Below, piece by piece: positions 8,607 to 17,847 of a stretch of DNA of 46,187 bases. Each line of letters starts with the position of its first letter. Positions within the stretch are counted from its first letter, which is position 1. A program made the position numbers and the translations under genes. Location: contig CAIJTF010000030.1 in NCBI GenBank assembly GCA_903823565.1, positions 1 to 46,187 on the forward strand. The letters run 5' to 3'. The DNA comes from an uncultured Flavobacteriales bacterium (GTDB lineage: Bacteria; Bacteroidota; Bacteroidia; Flavobacteriales_D; Crocinitomicaceae). The notes below the pieces were generated by a model that worked only from the letters and a program-made list of their open reading frames with translations, was not told where the DNA came from and did not search any database.

Positions 8607-8990
8607 ATGAAAGAACGATTTCAACTGCAATTTTTGTTAAAAACTTCACCAAGGGTTTTGGAAAGTAAATTAAGTACCCCGAGTGGATTGAGCGAATGGT
8701 TTGCAGATGATGTCAATGCCAGAGAAGACCATTACACCTTTACCTGGAATGGAATGAACGAGGAGGCCCAGTTGATTCATCACAAACAAAATCAAAAAAT
8801 TCGGTTTCAATGGCTAATCGATCAAGAAGAAAACTTGGATACCTACTTTGAATTTAGCCATGAAGTGGATGGACTTACCGGCATGGTTAGCCTTACAATT
8901 ACCGATTTTTCAGAACCGGATGAAAAAGAAGATGCAACGCGTATGTGGGAGCAACAGATTCAAAATCTTCGGCGTTTAATTGGCGCCTAA
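8607..8990 (+). CDS. START-like domain protein (Bacteroidota-conserved)
   Basis: A 127-aa single-domain protein. The pattern MKERFQLQFLLKTSPRVL, then STPSGLSEWFADDVN, FTWNG and DTYFEF is that of the small START-like/AHSA1-type proteins found throughout Bacteroidota. The helix-grip fold suggests binding of a hydrophobic ligand; no biochemical role is known to me. I start at the ATG at 8607, because the extension upstream to 8574 is not conserved and lies in the intergenic region. No perfect TAnnTTTG is visible upstream. The LptF/G-like permease follows on the same strand, with its own promoter. Confidence 0.82.
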   Translation: MKERFQLQFLLKTSPRVLESKLSTPSGLSEWFADDVNAREDHYTFTWNGMNEEAQLIHHKQNQKIRFQWLIDQEENLDTYFEFSHEVDGLTGMVSLTITDFSEPDEKEDATRMWEQQIQNLRRLIGA

Positions 8991-9004
8991 TCTTTAAGTA
9001 ATTC

Positions 9005-9012
9005 TACTTTTG
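9005..9012 (+). promoter_or_regulatory. -7 element (TACTTTTG) of the LptF/LptG-glycosyltransferase operon
   Basis: Perfect TAnnTTTG ending 13 nt before the TTG start of the permease gene, within the short gap after the START-like gene. The downstream glycosyltransferase genes overlap and have no promoter of their own. Confidence 0.55.
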
Positions 9013-9025
9013 TAAAAAAAGAAGT

Positions 9026-10477
9026 TTGAAAAGGTTATACCTGTTCAGTTTTAAGTCGTTTATAGGTCCATTTTTAGTGACCCTTATCATTTCCATGTTT
9101 ATTCTCATCATGCAATTCTTTTGGGTCTATATCGACGACCTGATGGGAAAGGGATTGAGTATAACGGTCATATTAGAACTTCTTTTTTATGTTTCTGCGA
9201 GCTTGATTCCGTTGGCCTTACCATTGGCAGTTCTACTTTCCTCGCTCATTACCTTTGGTAACATGGCAGAAAACAATGAACTAACTGCCTTAAAATCCAG
9301 CGGATTATCCTTGCTCAAAATCATGCGACCCCTCATGGTAATCGTCATGTTGATTTCACTAATGACATTTTACTTTGCAAATTATGTTATCCCTGTGGCT
9401 AATTTAAAATGGCATTCACTAATCTATGATATTCAGAATACCAAATTGACGAAACTGATTAAGCCTGGGGTATACACCACCGACCTTGAAGGCTTTGCCA
9501 TTAAATGCAATGTTGGTAAAGAATCGAGTTTTCAAAAGGTTATTATTTACGACCATACCCAACCCAATGCGTTACGAACGATTAAAGCCGACACGGCAAA
9601 TCTTTACAAATCCATGAATGGGAATTATCTCTTTTTCGATTTAAGGCATGGTACCCTAATGGAAGAGCTTTCCCTAGATAATGTTGTAGATCCCAAAAAC
9701 CAGCCCATCGGAAAAGATGTAAACCACCCCGATCGCATTTCGAGTTTTCGGCAAGCAACCTATAAATTAAACGTAACTGGGTTTAGCCTTAAAAGGTCCG
9801 ATGAAGACATCTTTCAGGATAAATATGAAATGCTCAACGTGTTTCAAATCAATAAAGCGACCGATTCAATAAGGAAGAGAAGAATGCAAATGAAAAACGT
9901 GTTTAACAACAACTTAAAAAACTCGTTCTCTGCCCTACACACCCCATCTAAAAACGTCTTACAAGCCCCAAAATTCCCGAAAGTCAACTCCGTGAAAACG
10001 GAATTTGTTGCCTACAATAGCTTAGACCGAAAGGCCAAAAATACCTTGCGAGGGGAATTGATTACGAAACTTTATCAAATCAATCAGAACGTTAAGAACC
10101 ATACGGATTTTTTTATCACGCTTGAACACGATGAAGACCAATATTGGATAGAATTTCATCGAAAATTCGCCTTAACCTATGCCATCATCGTTCTGTTTTT
10201 CGTTGGTGCACCCTTGGGGGCAATTGTCAAAAAAGGAGGATTTGGCTTACCGGTGGTAATTTCTGCCGTATTGTTCATGATTTACTTTATTGTCTTAAGT
10301 ATCGGTGAGAATTTAGCAGATACTTATGTGATTTCGCCTTTTTGGGGAATGTGGCTTCCCTCTATATTTTTTACTCCCCTTGCTATAATCATTACGTTTG
10401 CAGCAAATCGAGACCTTTCGATTTTTCAAAATATAAATCCCTTGCCAAGATGGCGAAACGCATGGAAAAGAAAATAA
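9026..10477 (+). CDS. LptF/LptG-family (YjgP/YjgQ) permease
   Basis: Inner-membrane permease of the LPS transport bridge; LptF and LptG pair with the ATPase LptB to extract LPS. The 483-aa protein has three N-terminal membrane segments (about 12-35, 48-75, 98-120), a periplasmic domain of about 250 residues and three C-terminal segments beginning HRKFALTYAIIVLFFVGAPLGAI split around residue 375. It is longer than the E. coli proteins because of a charged insertion (about 235-340), usual in Bacteroidota homologues. The start is TTG; the next Met lies inside the first membrane segment. Only one family member is here, so its partner is encoded elsewhere. It overlaps the next gene by 16 nt. Confidence 0.9.
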   Translation: MKRLYLFSFKSFIGPFLVTLIISMFILIMQFFWVYIDDLMGKGLSITVILELLFYVSASLIPLALPLAVLLSSLITFGNMAENNELTALKSSGLSLLKIMRPLMVIVMLISLMTFYFANYVIPVANLKWHSLIYDIQNTKLTKLIKPGVYTTDLEGFAIKCNVGKESSFQKVIIYDHTQPNALRTIKADTANLYKSMNGNYLFFDLRHGTLMEELSLDNVVDPKNQPIGKDVNHPDRISSFRQATYKLNVTGFSLKRSDEDIFQDKYEMLNVFQINKATDSIRKRRMQMKNVFNNNLKNSFSALHTPSKNVLQAPKFPKVNSVKTEFVAYNSLDRKAKNTLRGELITKLYQINQNVKNHTDFFITLEHDEDQYWIEFHRKFALTYAIIVLFFVGAPLGAIVKKGGFGLPVVISAVLFMIYFIVLSIGENLADTYVISPFWGMWLPSIFFTPLAIIITFAANRDLSIFQNINPLPRWRNAWKRK

Positions 10478-11637
10478 AGGTGCTTTACATTTCGCAGAAA
10501 CCTTGTTTACCGCGGATTGATGGAGGTACCTTCGCTATTCACTCCTTGCTACGTTCTTTATCAAATTGTAATAACATTGACACAACCTATGCTCCGATCT
10601 CCACGCCAAAGCATCCTCATGCAGAAGCTCAATTCGCTGAGCACTTTAAAACCATACGCCAAGTTACCTTAACCCTTAATCCGAATCGCCCATCGTGGGA
10701 CGTATTCAACGTATTTTCTTCGATTCCAATCAATGTTAGAAGGTATATTCACAACAATACCATGAAAACGCTAAAGTCATTGGAGGCCACTTCTTCCTTT
10801 GAATGGATTATTTGCGATGGCCTTTATGCACTTTCCGTAATACCCGAAGGCTGGCTGGAGAAAAAAAATGTTATTTATCGAGCGCACAATCTAGAATGGA
10901 GCCATTGGTCACAACGCGCCGCGTTTTCTTCGGGTATTAAACGTTGGTTCTACCATAAAATCAGTCGTAAACTAAAATCCTTTGAAGAGGAACGAATAAA
11001 ACAGTGTCATACGGTTTTATGCCTTTCTGCCTATGAAGCCGCTTACCTTCGCGATTCCTTTAATCCAAAAACACACCTTATTTACCCTACCTTTTCCTAT
11101 GCCCAGATCGGAGGCGTAGAACTACCGAATTCTTTCTACTTCATCGGAGATTGTTCCTGGCAACCTAACGCCGATGCCATAGCCTATTTTTTAAAGGAAG
11201 TGTGGCCAAAAATTTTAATAAACCTTCCTAGGGCATCGCTGCATTTGGCCGGCAGCTTTACCGATCGCTACACCCAAAAGGAATCCCAAGTCTACGGCTA
11301 TGGATTTATTCCTGACGTTAAAGCTTTCGTTTCCGATAAACAAATTATGATTTCTCCCTTACGTATAGCAACTGGTGTAAATATTAAAATTTTAGAAAAC
11401 ATGGCCATGGGTAAACCATGCATCGCCACACCGGAAAGTACCAAAGGATTGCTTGAACCTTCCGAGATTGTATCGATTCATGCCTTGGATGAGCATTTTG
11501 CTCAAGCATGCGTAAACGCATCCTTAGACTCCGAATGGCTAAAACAATATCAGAAAAAGGCCCAAGAATTTATCGAAACGCATTGCAATGAAACCAAGCA
11601 AACTTCACAATTAGAATCCCTCTTGCATGAGCGATAA
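10462..11637 (+). CDS. Glycosyltransferase, GT4-like (first of two)
   Basis: A 391-aa cytoplasmic or membrane-peripheral glycosyltransferase with GT-B fold features: an N-terminal KVLYISQKPCLPRIDGG region with the acceptor-domain glycine pair, and a C-terminal donor domain with FIGDCSWQPNADAIAYFL and LENMAMGKPCIATPESTKGL, where the nucleotide-sugar-binding E-x7-E motif would sit. The start ATG at 10462 overlaps the permease by 16 nt; another ATG at 10450 (MAKRMEKK) is possible. It overlaps the second glycosyltransferase gene by 11 nt, so all three genes form one translationally coupled unit, probably building an envelope glycan. Donor and acceptor sugars are unknown. Confidence 0.85.
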   Translation: MEKKIKVLYISQKPCLPRIDGGTFAIHSLLRSLSNCNNIDTTYAPISTPKHPHAEAQFAEHFKTIRQVTLTLNPNRPSWDVFNVFSSIPINVRRYIHNNTMKTLKSLEATSSFEWIICDGLYALSVIPEGWLEKKNVIYRAHNLEWSHWSQRAAFSSGIKRWFYHKISRKLKSFEEERIKQCHTVLCLSAYEAAYLRDSFNPKTHLIYPTFSYAQIGGVELPNSFYFIGDCSWQPNADAIAYFLKEVWPKILINLPRASLHLAGSFTDRYTQKESQVYGYGFIPDVKAFVSDKQIMISPLRIATGVNIKILENMAMGKPCIATPESTKGLLEPSEIVSIHALDEHFAQACVNASLDSEWLKQYQKKAQEFIETHCNETKQTSQLESLLHER

Positions 11638-12814
11638 ACCTTCCCTAGTCATCATCACTTCTCGTTTCCCCTATCCCCTGGAGAAAGGAGATAAATTACG
11701 GGCATTTCATATGATCCAAGGGCTATCGAAGCGCTTTAAAATTACGTTAATTAGTCTGAGCGATGAGGCTATATCCACTGACAGCCTTAACACATTAGAA
11801 CCCTACGTATCAGGACTTCACGTTTTTACGCTTAAAAAATATAAAATCGTTTGGCGATTAATGGTGAATTTGCTTCTTTTAAAACCCTTCCAAATTGCGT
11901 ATTTCACAGATTCCGCCGTCAAGAAGAAAGTAAAGAAAATCCTTTCGGAAGTTTCACCTAGCCATATTTTATGCCAGATGATTCGTCCTGCCGAATACGT
12001 CAAACATTACCATCATTGTCCAAAAACCTTGGATTACATGGATGCCCTTTCTATGGGAATGGAGCGACGGTTCCAAACCGCCAATTTTCCTTGGTCCTTC
12101 CTTTTTGGGATGGAAAAAAACAGGCTTCGTGACTACGAACTTCGAATTTTCAATTATTTCGAATACCACACCATGATAAGCCTACAGGACACCTATTATA
12201 TTGCCCATCCCGAGCGTCAAACCATAAAAGTGATTCCCAATGGAATAGCCCCGATATTTAATACGCCCATTGCAGAAATACCAAAAACAGCAGACCTGGT
12301 GTTCGTTGGAAATTTAAGTTATCCTCCCAATGTCCACGCTGTAAAATTTCTACATCATCTGATTTTGTCAAAATCGCCACAGTTATCCCTACTCGTTGGA
12401 GGCGCTAATCCGACCAAGGAGTTGATAAGACTTCCAAAAGAAAACCCAAACCTCACCCTTCTCGGTTGGCAAGAAGATATTCGAAGCGTTTATCAAAAAG
12501 GGAGAATTTTCATTGCCCCAATGTTCATGGGAAGTGGATTACAAAACAAATTATTGGAAGCTATGGCCTTAGGAATTCCATGCATTACCACATCGTTAGC
12601 GAATGATTCCCTTTGCGCTCGGCACCAAAAAGAAGTACTAATCGGTAATACTGCTGAAGAATTACTGACGCACATTCATTTTCTGCTCTCCCATCCCGAA
12701 GAGGCTTTTGCCCTAGGGGAACGAGGAAAGGAATTCGTGTTAGCAAACTACAATTGGGACCAAAGCCTTAACGCATTAAACAGCCTTATTTCTCCCCAAC
12801 CTGATAGGACTTGA
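11627..12814 (+). CDS. Glycosyltransferase, sugar-transferase Stp1-like (second of two)
   Basis: A 395-aa GT-B glycosyltransferase. The N-terminus IITSRFPYPLEKGDKLRAF and the later FVGNLSYPPNVHAVKF, LGWQEDIRSVY and GSGLQNKLLEAMALGIP resemble the group of sugar transferases described with PEP-CTERM/exosortase loci (Stp1 type), although no exosortase gene is nearby. The start overlaps the first glycosyltransferase by 11 nt. The 3' end overlaps the convergent gene by 29 nt. Together with the LptF/G-like permease this suggests assembly of a lipid-linked surface glycan; the substrate is not predictable from sequence. Confidence 0.85.
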   Translation: MSDKPSLVIITSRFPYPLEKGDKLRAFHMIQGLSKRFKITLISLSDEAISTDSLNTLEPYVSGLHVFTLKKYKIVWRLMVNLLLLKPFQIAYFTDSAVKKKVKKILSEVSPSHILCQMIRPAEYVKHYHHCPKTLDYMDALSMGMERRFQTANFPWSFLFGMEKNRLRDYELRIFNYFEYHTMISLQDTYYIAHPERQTIKVIPNGIAPIFNTPIAEIPKTADLVFVGNLSYPPNVHAVKFLHHLILSKSPQLSLLVGGANPTKELIRLPKENPNLTLLGWQEDIRSVYQKGRIFIAPMFMGSGLQNKLLEAMALGIPCITTSLANDSLCARHQKEVLIGNTAEELLTHIHFLLSHPEEAFALGERGKEFVLANYNWDQSLNALNSLISPQPDRT

Positions 12815-13499
12815 AATGCTCGTATTTATCTTTGATATACGTAATTAACTCAAGTTCCGAAGCCGTTTTAAGAAAATTGATGTCTAAATTCAGAAAGGTT
12901 AGGAATGAATCAAATTCTTTTTCCGACAATGAAATGATATCATAGGCAATATAGGTGCGCAACAACTCCTGTACGACCTTACGCTGGTTATCTTTAAATA
13001 CTTGTTCGCTAATCCACTGTTTTTGTTGTTCTTTCTTCGAGAAGGCTTGATAAAGAGCTGTTATAGGACTCTCAAAAGCATTGATACCATAAACGAGCCT
13101 TGAGTCTTTCATGGCTAATTTTGCCCTTTCCTCCTTCAATTCTTCTAACGATTTCAACGGTTTAATGACGACTGCCTGCGTCGTTCTTGCCAGTGGAGAA
13201 AGGATGTGGACGCGGTTAAATTGACAATTTGAATCGGGGATCACGGTGAAAGAAATGTTCTCGTATTGCTTGGTTGAAAGTACCAAAAGATGCCCCTGCT
13301 GGGCGTAAACAACAAAACTACCATCGGGTTGACCAAAGCTTGCCTTTCCGGTTGATTTGTTTATAACCATCAAATTATAAAAACCAGGATTCATTAGGGT
13401 GTCATTGACCTTTCCTTGAACAACGATGTTATCGCATTGTCCCCAAAGAAAAAGGTTCCAAATGCAAAACCATACAAGACTCGAGAACCTCCTTTTCAT
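12786..13499 (-). CDS. Secreted hypothetical protein with carboxypeptidase-regulatory-like N-terminal domain
   Basis: A 237-aa exported protein with an N-terminal signal (FSSLVWFCIWNLFLWGQC). Residues about 22-105 look like the carboxypeptidase D regulatory-like beta sandwich common at the start of Bacteroidota outer-membrane proteins (VQGKVNDTLMNPGFYNLMV, then DGSFVVYA). The rest is helical and charged, without a recognised domain. It is the third gene of the ffh-M50-hypothetical operon, 6 nt after the protease stop. The stop lies 29 nt inside the convergent glycosyltransferase. The function is unknown; a periplasmic or outer-membrane partner or substrate of the protease is a guess from context. 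Confidence 0.7.
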   Translation of the reverse strand: MKRRFSSLVWFCIWNLFLWGQCDNIVVQGKVNDTLMNPGFYNLMVINKSTGKASFGQPDGSFVVYAQQGHLLVLSTKQYENISFTVIPDSNCQFNRVHILSPLARTTQAVVIKPLKSLEELKEERAKLAMKDSRLVYGINAFESPITALYQAFSKKEQQKQWISEQVFKDNQRKVVQELLRTYIAYDIISLSEKEFDSFLTFLNLDINFLKTASELELITYIKDKYEHFKSYQVGEK

Positions 13500-13505
13500 A
13501 AACTA

Positions 13506-14423
13506 TTAAAAACGAAAAGACAAGACCAACCAGAGGGGAAAAAAGAGCATGAATAACCAAGAGCCAATAAGAAAAGCCTTTCCCACCCACGTCACATCCT
13601 TTTTAATGGGAGATTCAAGAAGGTCGTTTACGTACGAAGACATTACTTCATCGTATTTTTCGCCACTGTGATCGCGTAAGGCACTCAAGTTCTTTTGACG
13701 TTCTTCTAAAATGGTTTTAATAGCGTGGTAATCCTTGTTGGAAAGAGCTTCGTAGGTAGTAACATACGGAATATTCCTTTGATTTAAAATTTTCCGAATT
13801 TCATATTTTCGTTGGATTGCCCTTACCCTGAAGCCCATTAAAAAGCCAAACAAACTGACCATAGTATCCCCAATTAATATACCGATTCCAATAACGAGAA
13901 GCGATGAAACAAGGGAAAATATTAGGAGAAAGAAATCCCGGTGTTGTGGGAGAAGATACCTTATAAGTTGGCCTCCATCCAAAGGATCTAGGGGTAGAAG
14001 ATTAATAATATTCAAAATTAGGCTTATAAGTGCCGTGGTAGCTAACCACTCCATGTGATGTAATTCACCGAAATAAAAACCGATACATCCTAAAAGGATT
14101 CCAGGGTAAGGGCCTAAAAGAATTACCCATAAACTTTCTTTTTGAGAATAAATGGGTTTATTGCCTTGAACAAAAGCACCCATCATGGGAATAAATAACA
14201 TGCGAACGTTATCGTATCCGAAACGCTTCATTCCAATAAAATGACCCAATTCATGGATAAAAAGAACCAATACTAACGACAATATAAAAATGAAACGGTC
14301 CGCAAAAAAAGCTAGAAAAACTCCGATAAATAAAAGAATGGAAAACAAGGTCAATAGCCAATTGTTTTTGCTATTGGATCGCTCAATTACAGGTTTTTCA
14401 GGATAAAGTTCGAAATCTGACAT
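13506..14423 (-). CDS. Site-2-protease-like membrane metallopeptidase (M50 family)
   Basis: A 305-aa integral membrane zinc protease. The active-site motif HELGH is at about residues 57-61 in a membrane segment, and the third ligand region NLLPLDPLDGG is at about 141-151, both diagnostic for M50 intramembrane proteases. These cut membrane-bound substrates such as anti-sigma factors. There is no PDZ domain, and a C-terminal membrane segment follows a soluble stretch (about 210-280). The gene starts 5 nt after ffh and is followed 6 nt later by a secreted hypothetical, forming an operon. The ligand set appears complete, so the enzyme should be active; the substrate is unknown. Confidence 0.9.
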   Translation of the reverse strand: MSDFELYPEKPVIERSNSKNNWLLTLFSILLFIGVFLAFFADRFIFILSLVLVLFIHELGHFIGMKRFGYDNVRMLFIPMMGAFVQGNKPIYSQKESLWVILLGPYPGILLGCIGFYFGELHHMEWLATTALISLILNIINLLPLDPLDGGQLIRYLLPQHRDFFLLIFSLVSSLLVIGIGILIGDTMVSLFGFLMGFRVRAIQRKYEIRKILNQRNIPYVTTYEALSNKDYHAIKTILEERQKNLSALRDHSGEKYDEVMSSYVNDLLESPIKKDVTWVGKAFLIGSWLFMLFFPLWLVLSFRF

Positions 14424-14428
14424 TCGGC

Positions 14429-15760
14429 CTAACGCATGTTTTTCATTTGTCCCATTAAGCTAGCCATATTTCTTGGATTATTCATCATTTTCATCATTTT
14501 TCGCATGTCTTCGAATTGTTTGATGAGCTTATTGACTTCTTGAATGTTCGTTCCGCTGCCATTGGCAATGCGTATTTTCCGAGATTGATTCAATATCCCG
14601 GGCATGGAGCGTTCCTTTGGGGTCATGGAACGAATAATCGCCTCAACGCCCTTAAACGCATCATCAGGTATGTCGGCATCTTTAACGGCTTTAGACATTC
14701 CAGGAATCATCCCCATCAAATCTTTTACGTTACCCATTTTTTTAATCTGCTCTAGTTGCCCTAAAAAATCATTGAAATCAAATTGATCCTTCATGATTCG
14801 CTTCTGTAGACGACGAGCTTCGGCCTCATCGAATTGTTCTTGGGCCTTTTCTACCAAGGAAACCACATCACCCATCCCCAAAATCCGATCCGCCATTCTT
14901 GAAGGATAGAATACATCCAAGGCATCCATTTTTTCTCCCGTTCCAACGAATTTGATGGGTTTATTGACAATAGATTTAATGGATAATGCCGCACCACCTC
15001 GCGTATCACCATCCAATTTGGTCAAAACTACCCCATCAAAATTCAAACGATCATTAAATGCTTTTGCAGTATTTACAGCATCTTGTCCCGTCATGGAATC
15101 TACCACAAAAAGCGTCTCTGAAGGTTCAATTGCCGCTTTAACAGCCGCGATTTCTTGCATCATTTGTTCGTCAACGGCCAAACGCCCAGCGGTATCAATG
15201 ATAACCGCATTATATCCTTTCGAGCGCGCATGAATAATGGCTTGGCTGGCAATTGCCACGGGATTCTTTTCTTCCTTTTCGGAAAAAACCTCAATACCCA
15301 ATTGTTCCCCTAAAACATGCAATTGATCTATTGCGGCAGGTCGGTAGACATCACAAGCAACCAATAATACCCGTTTTCCTTTTTTCTTCGTAAGGTATTG
15401 ACCCAGTTTTCCCGAAAAGGTAGTTTTTCCCGAGCCCTGTAATCCTGACATGAGTATGATAGCAGGGTTGCCTTTTAAATTGAGTTCTGATTCGTTTCCT
15501 CCCATCAACGAAACCAATTCCTCATGGCAGATTTTAATCATTAATTGCCCCGGAGATACTGCTGTGAGTACGTCACGCCCTAGAGCTTTTTCTTTTACCG
15601 TATTCGTAAACTGCTTTGCGGTATTGAAACTAACATCCGCATCCAATAAGGCCCTTCGGACTTCTTTAAGGGTTTCGGCAACATTAATTTCGGTGATTTG
15701 TCCCTGGCCTTTGAGTACTTTAAAGGCCCTTTCGAATTTTTCTGTTAAATTTTCAAACAT
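14429..15760 (-). CDS. ffh: Signal recognition particle protein Ffh (SRP54)
   Basis: The GTPase of the signal recognition particle, which binds SRP RNA and signal sequences and targets membrane proteins to FtsY/Sec. The 443-aa protein has the N domain (1-85), a G domain with GLQGSGKT (106-113), DTAGR and TKLDGDTRGG, and a methionine-rich M domain with MIPGMSK and a terminal run of Met-rich helices (MRKMMKMMNNPRN). Length and motifs are normal. It heads an operon with an M50 protease and a hypothetical. A TAnnTTTG element lies 23 nt upstream of the ATG. Confidence 0.98.
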   Translation of the reverse strand: MFENLTEKFERAFKVLKGQGQITEINVAETLKEVRRALLDADVSFNTAKQFTNTVKEKALGRDVLTAVSPGQLMIKICHEELVSLMGGNESELNLKGNPAIILMSGLQGSGKTTFSGKLGQYLTKKKGKRVLLVACDVYRPAAIDQLHVLGEQLGIEVFSEKEEKNPVAIASQAIIHARSKGYNAVIIDTAGRLAVDEQMMQEIAAVKAAIEPSETLFVVDSMTGQDAVNTAKAFNDRLNFDGVVLTKLDGDTRGGAALSIKSIVNKPIKFVGTGEKMDALDVFYPSRMADRILGMGDVVSLVEKAQEQFDEAEARRLQKRIMKDQFDFNDFLGQLEQIKKMGNVKDLMGMIPGMSKAVKDADIPDDAFKGVEAIIRSMTPKERSMPGILNQSRKIRIANGSGTNIQEVNKLIKQFEDMRKMMKMMNNPRNMASLMGQMKNMR

Positions 15761-15783
15761 ATTTTACCAATACTTTAGGACGA

Positions 15784-15791
15784 CAAAAATA
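15784..15791 (-). promoter_or_regulatory. -7 element (TATTTTTG) of the ffh operon
   Basis: Perfect TAnnTTTG on the minus strand, ending 23 nt before the ffh ATG, in the 59-bp gap after the transporter gene. Confidence 0.55.
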
Positions 15792-15819
15792 AAGAATTGC
15801 GGGCAGAATAAAGGATTTA

Positions 15820-17772
15820 TTACACTTCCACCGATGGATTTCCGAGTTTTGAATTTTTTCTTCCGTAGGTGAAATAAATAAGGAGCCCAAGGGCCAACCA
15901 GACAAAAAAGTAAAACCAATTTTTTACATTGATTTGGCTCATCATGTACAAACAACTGAGCAGTCCAAGAATCGGAATTAAGGAAAGGTTGTGCAAAAAG
16001 GCCATCGCGGTTATGAATAAGGTAAAAAAGATGAAAATCCACATTGGAATTTTATGCAAAAAATGAAAGATACCGGAATTTAAATATGTAGCTTTTTGAA
16101 CGTTCATATCTTTCAAATCCTGAATTAACCGTTCATGACCATGGTGTTCATAATACGCCACAACGTTAGTATCAGCTTTCATAAATTGGTCATAGTGATT
16201 GCGATACAAGGTATTTTTTAATCCGAGGATTTGATTCGGATCAAGCCCTTCAACGATTTCGGTTTGACTTTTAACTTCTTCCTGATTCGAAAGAAACCCC
16301 AAGGTTTCCTTGGAATACCGCGTAAAAAGCAATACGGCTGTAGCGATGAGTAAAACCGGCATTACGTACTTTGCATTGATATAGGGAGTTCGAAACTTCC
16401 CACGGGGAATGTCGGTGCGGTTTTGTAACATGAGTACACCACCGCATACCAATACGAAGGCGAACAGCGTACCAATGCTGCACAAATCTGTAACGGTCGT
16501 AAGGTTCATAAATAATGCGGGTACGGCAACAACAAAACCAACAACAATGGTAGAAAAGGAAGGCGTCTTATATTTGGGATGAATTTTAGAAAACCGTTTG
16601 GGCAATAAACCGTCCCGGCTCATGCTCATCCAAATTCGAGGTTGTCCCATTTGGAAAACGAGCAACACCGAAGCCATAGCAACAATCGCACTCAATGCAA
16701 TAACACCGCTAAAAAAGGATAGATTAATGCGATTAAAAACAAATGCGAGAGGTTCCCCTACCTTTAATTCTTTGTATGAAACCACCCCCGTTAAAACCAA
16801 TGCAATGGCAATGTACAATACCGTGCAAACGATGATGGCCCACATCATTCCCCTCGGTAAATCGCGCTGCGGATCCTCGCATTCCTCTGCGGTTGTGGAA
16901 ATAGCGTCGAAACCAATGTAGGCAAAGAATACGGCAGAGATACCTTTTAAAATACCCCCTACCCCGTTGGGTGCGAAAGGCGACCAATTTTTGGTATCAA
17001 TGTAAAAAATACCGACTCCAATGACCAATAAAATTACCGCTAGTTTAATAATTACCATGGCATTCGAAGCATTTCGGCTTTCTCTAATTCCTCGGTATAC
17101 CAATCCAGTTATAAGGACGATTATAAATAAGGCTGGTATATCCAAAATTAAATGAAATCCAAAAAGGGTAGGACTTTGGGTGAAGGCTTCATATTGATTC
17201 CTAATCATAGGCTCAAGTTCTTGCAACGTTTTTCCGGATTCAAACAAGGAGAGCGCTTGTTGGTAACCGTTGGAAGCAGATAGATAATCCATTTGTGCCC
17301 ACAAGGGTATGTTTATTCCATTGATTTTAAGGGAAGCTATGTGGATATTGCTCAGCATGTCTGTAAAGTAGTCGGACCATGATATCGCAACAGTAATGTT
17401 TCCGACGGCGTATTCCATTATTAATGCCCATCCAATAATCCATGCGACAATTTCACCAAAGGCAACGTAGGAATAGGTATAGGCGCTACCGGATACAGGA
17501 ACGATCGAGGCGAATTCCGCATAAGCGAATGCAGCAAATCCACACGCAATGGCTGTAAACAAAAAAAGAAAAATTACAGAGGGTCCCGCCTCATAACTTG
17601 CCTCGCCAATCGTACTAAAAATACCTGCACCGATGATGGCAGCAATTCCGAAGGCCGTTAAATCCCTAACTTTCAAGTGTTTTCTTAAACCAACATGACC
17701 ATCTGACAATTCGTTCTGCTCAATTTGTTTGAGAATATCCGAGACTTGCTTTCGACGAAATAGGTTTTGCAT
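15820..17772 (-). CDS. APC-superfamily amino acid permease (cationic amino acid transporter type) with extra soluble segment
   Basis: A 650-aa transporter. The N-terminal part AFGIAAIIGAGIFSTIGEA is the unwound TM1 substrate-site motif of the APC/CAT family, and about 12-14 hydrophobic segments follow. Family members are usually near 480-560 aa. The extra length comes from a loop after TM4 (about 150-195) and a charged segment of about 100 residues (about 485-585, with VEGLDPNQILGLKNTLYRNH and YYEHHGHERLIQDL) between C-terminal membrane segments. Cationic amino acid uptake is the family default, but the true substrate is unknown. It is divergent from uvrA; the upstream TATTTTAG differs from the -7 consensus at one base. 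Confidence 0.88.
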   Translation of the reverse strand: MQNLFRRKQVSDILKQIEQNELSDGHVGLRKHLKVRDLTAFGIAAIIGAGIFSTIGEASYEAGPSVIFLFLFTAIACGFAAFAYAEFASIVPVSGSAYTYSYVAFGEIVAWIIGWALIMEYAVGNITVAISWSDYFTDMLSNIHIASLKINGINIPLWAQMDYLSASNGYQQALSLFESGKTLQELEPMIRNQYEAFTQSPTLFGFHLILDIPALFIIVLITGLVYRGIRESRNASNAMVIIKLAVILLVIGVGIFYIDTKNWSPFAPNGVGGILKGISAVFFAYIGFDAISTTAEECEDPQRDLPRGMMWAIIVCTVLYIAIALVLTGVVSYKELKVGEPLAFVFNRINLSFFSGVIALSAIVAMASVLLVFQMGQPRIWMSMSRDGLLPKRFSKIHPKYKTPSFSTIVVGFVVAVPALFMNLTTVTDLCSIGTLFAFVLVCGGVLMLQNRTDIPRGKFRTPYINAKYVMPVLLIATAVLLFTRYSKETLGFLSNQEEVKSQTEIVEGLDPNQILGLKNTLYRNHYDQFMKADTNVVAYYEHHGHERLIQDLKDMNVQKATYLNSGIFHFLHKIPMWIFIFFTLFITAMAFLHNLSLIPILGLLSCLYMMSQINVKNWFYFFVWLALGLLIYFTYGRKNSKLGNPSVEV

Positions 17773-17835
17773 GTGCTTAATTTGAAGCCTAAAATAGAAA
17801 TATTTTTAAGATGAACCCTTTTATGGGCTATCTGT

Positions 17836-17843
17836 TACCTTTG
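17836..17843 (+). promoter_or_regulatory. -7 element (TACCTTTG) 4 nt before uvrA GTG
   Basis: Perfect TAnnTTTG with a 4-nt gap (TGTC) to the GTG start, the same geometry as recR and smpB. It implies a leaderless mRNA that starts with GTG. Confidence 0.65.
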
Positions 17844-17847
17844 TGTC

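Noticed and set aside
11627..12814. Exosortase/PEP-CTERM system suggested by the Stp1-like glycosyltransferase
   Set aside because: No exosortase or PEP-CTERM motif gene is visible in the window; surface proteins here carry T9SS tails instead.
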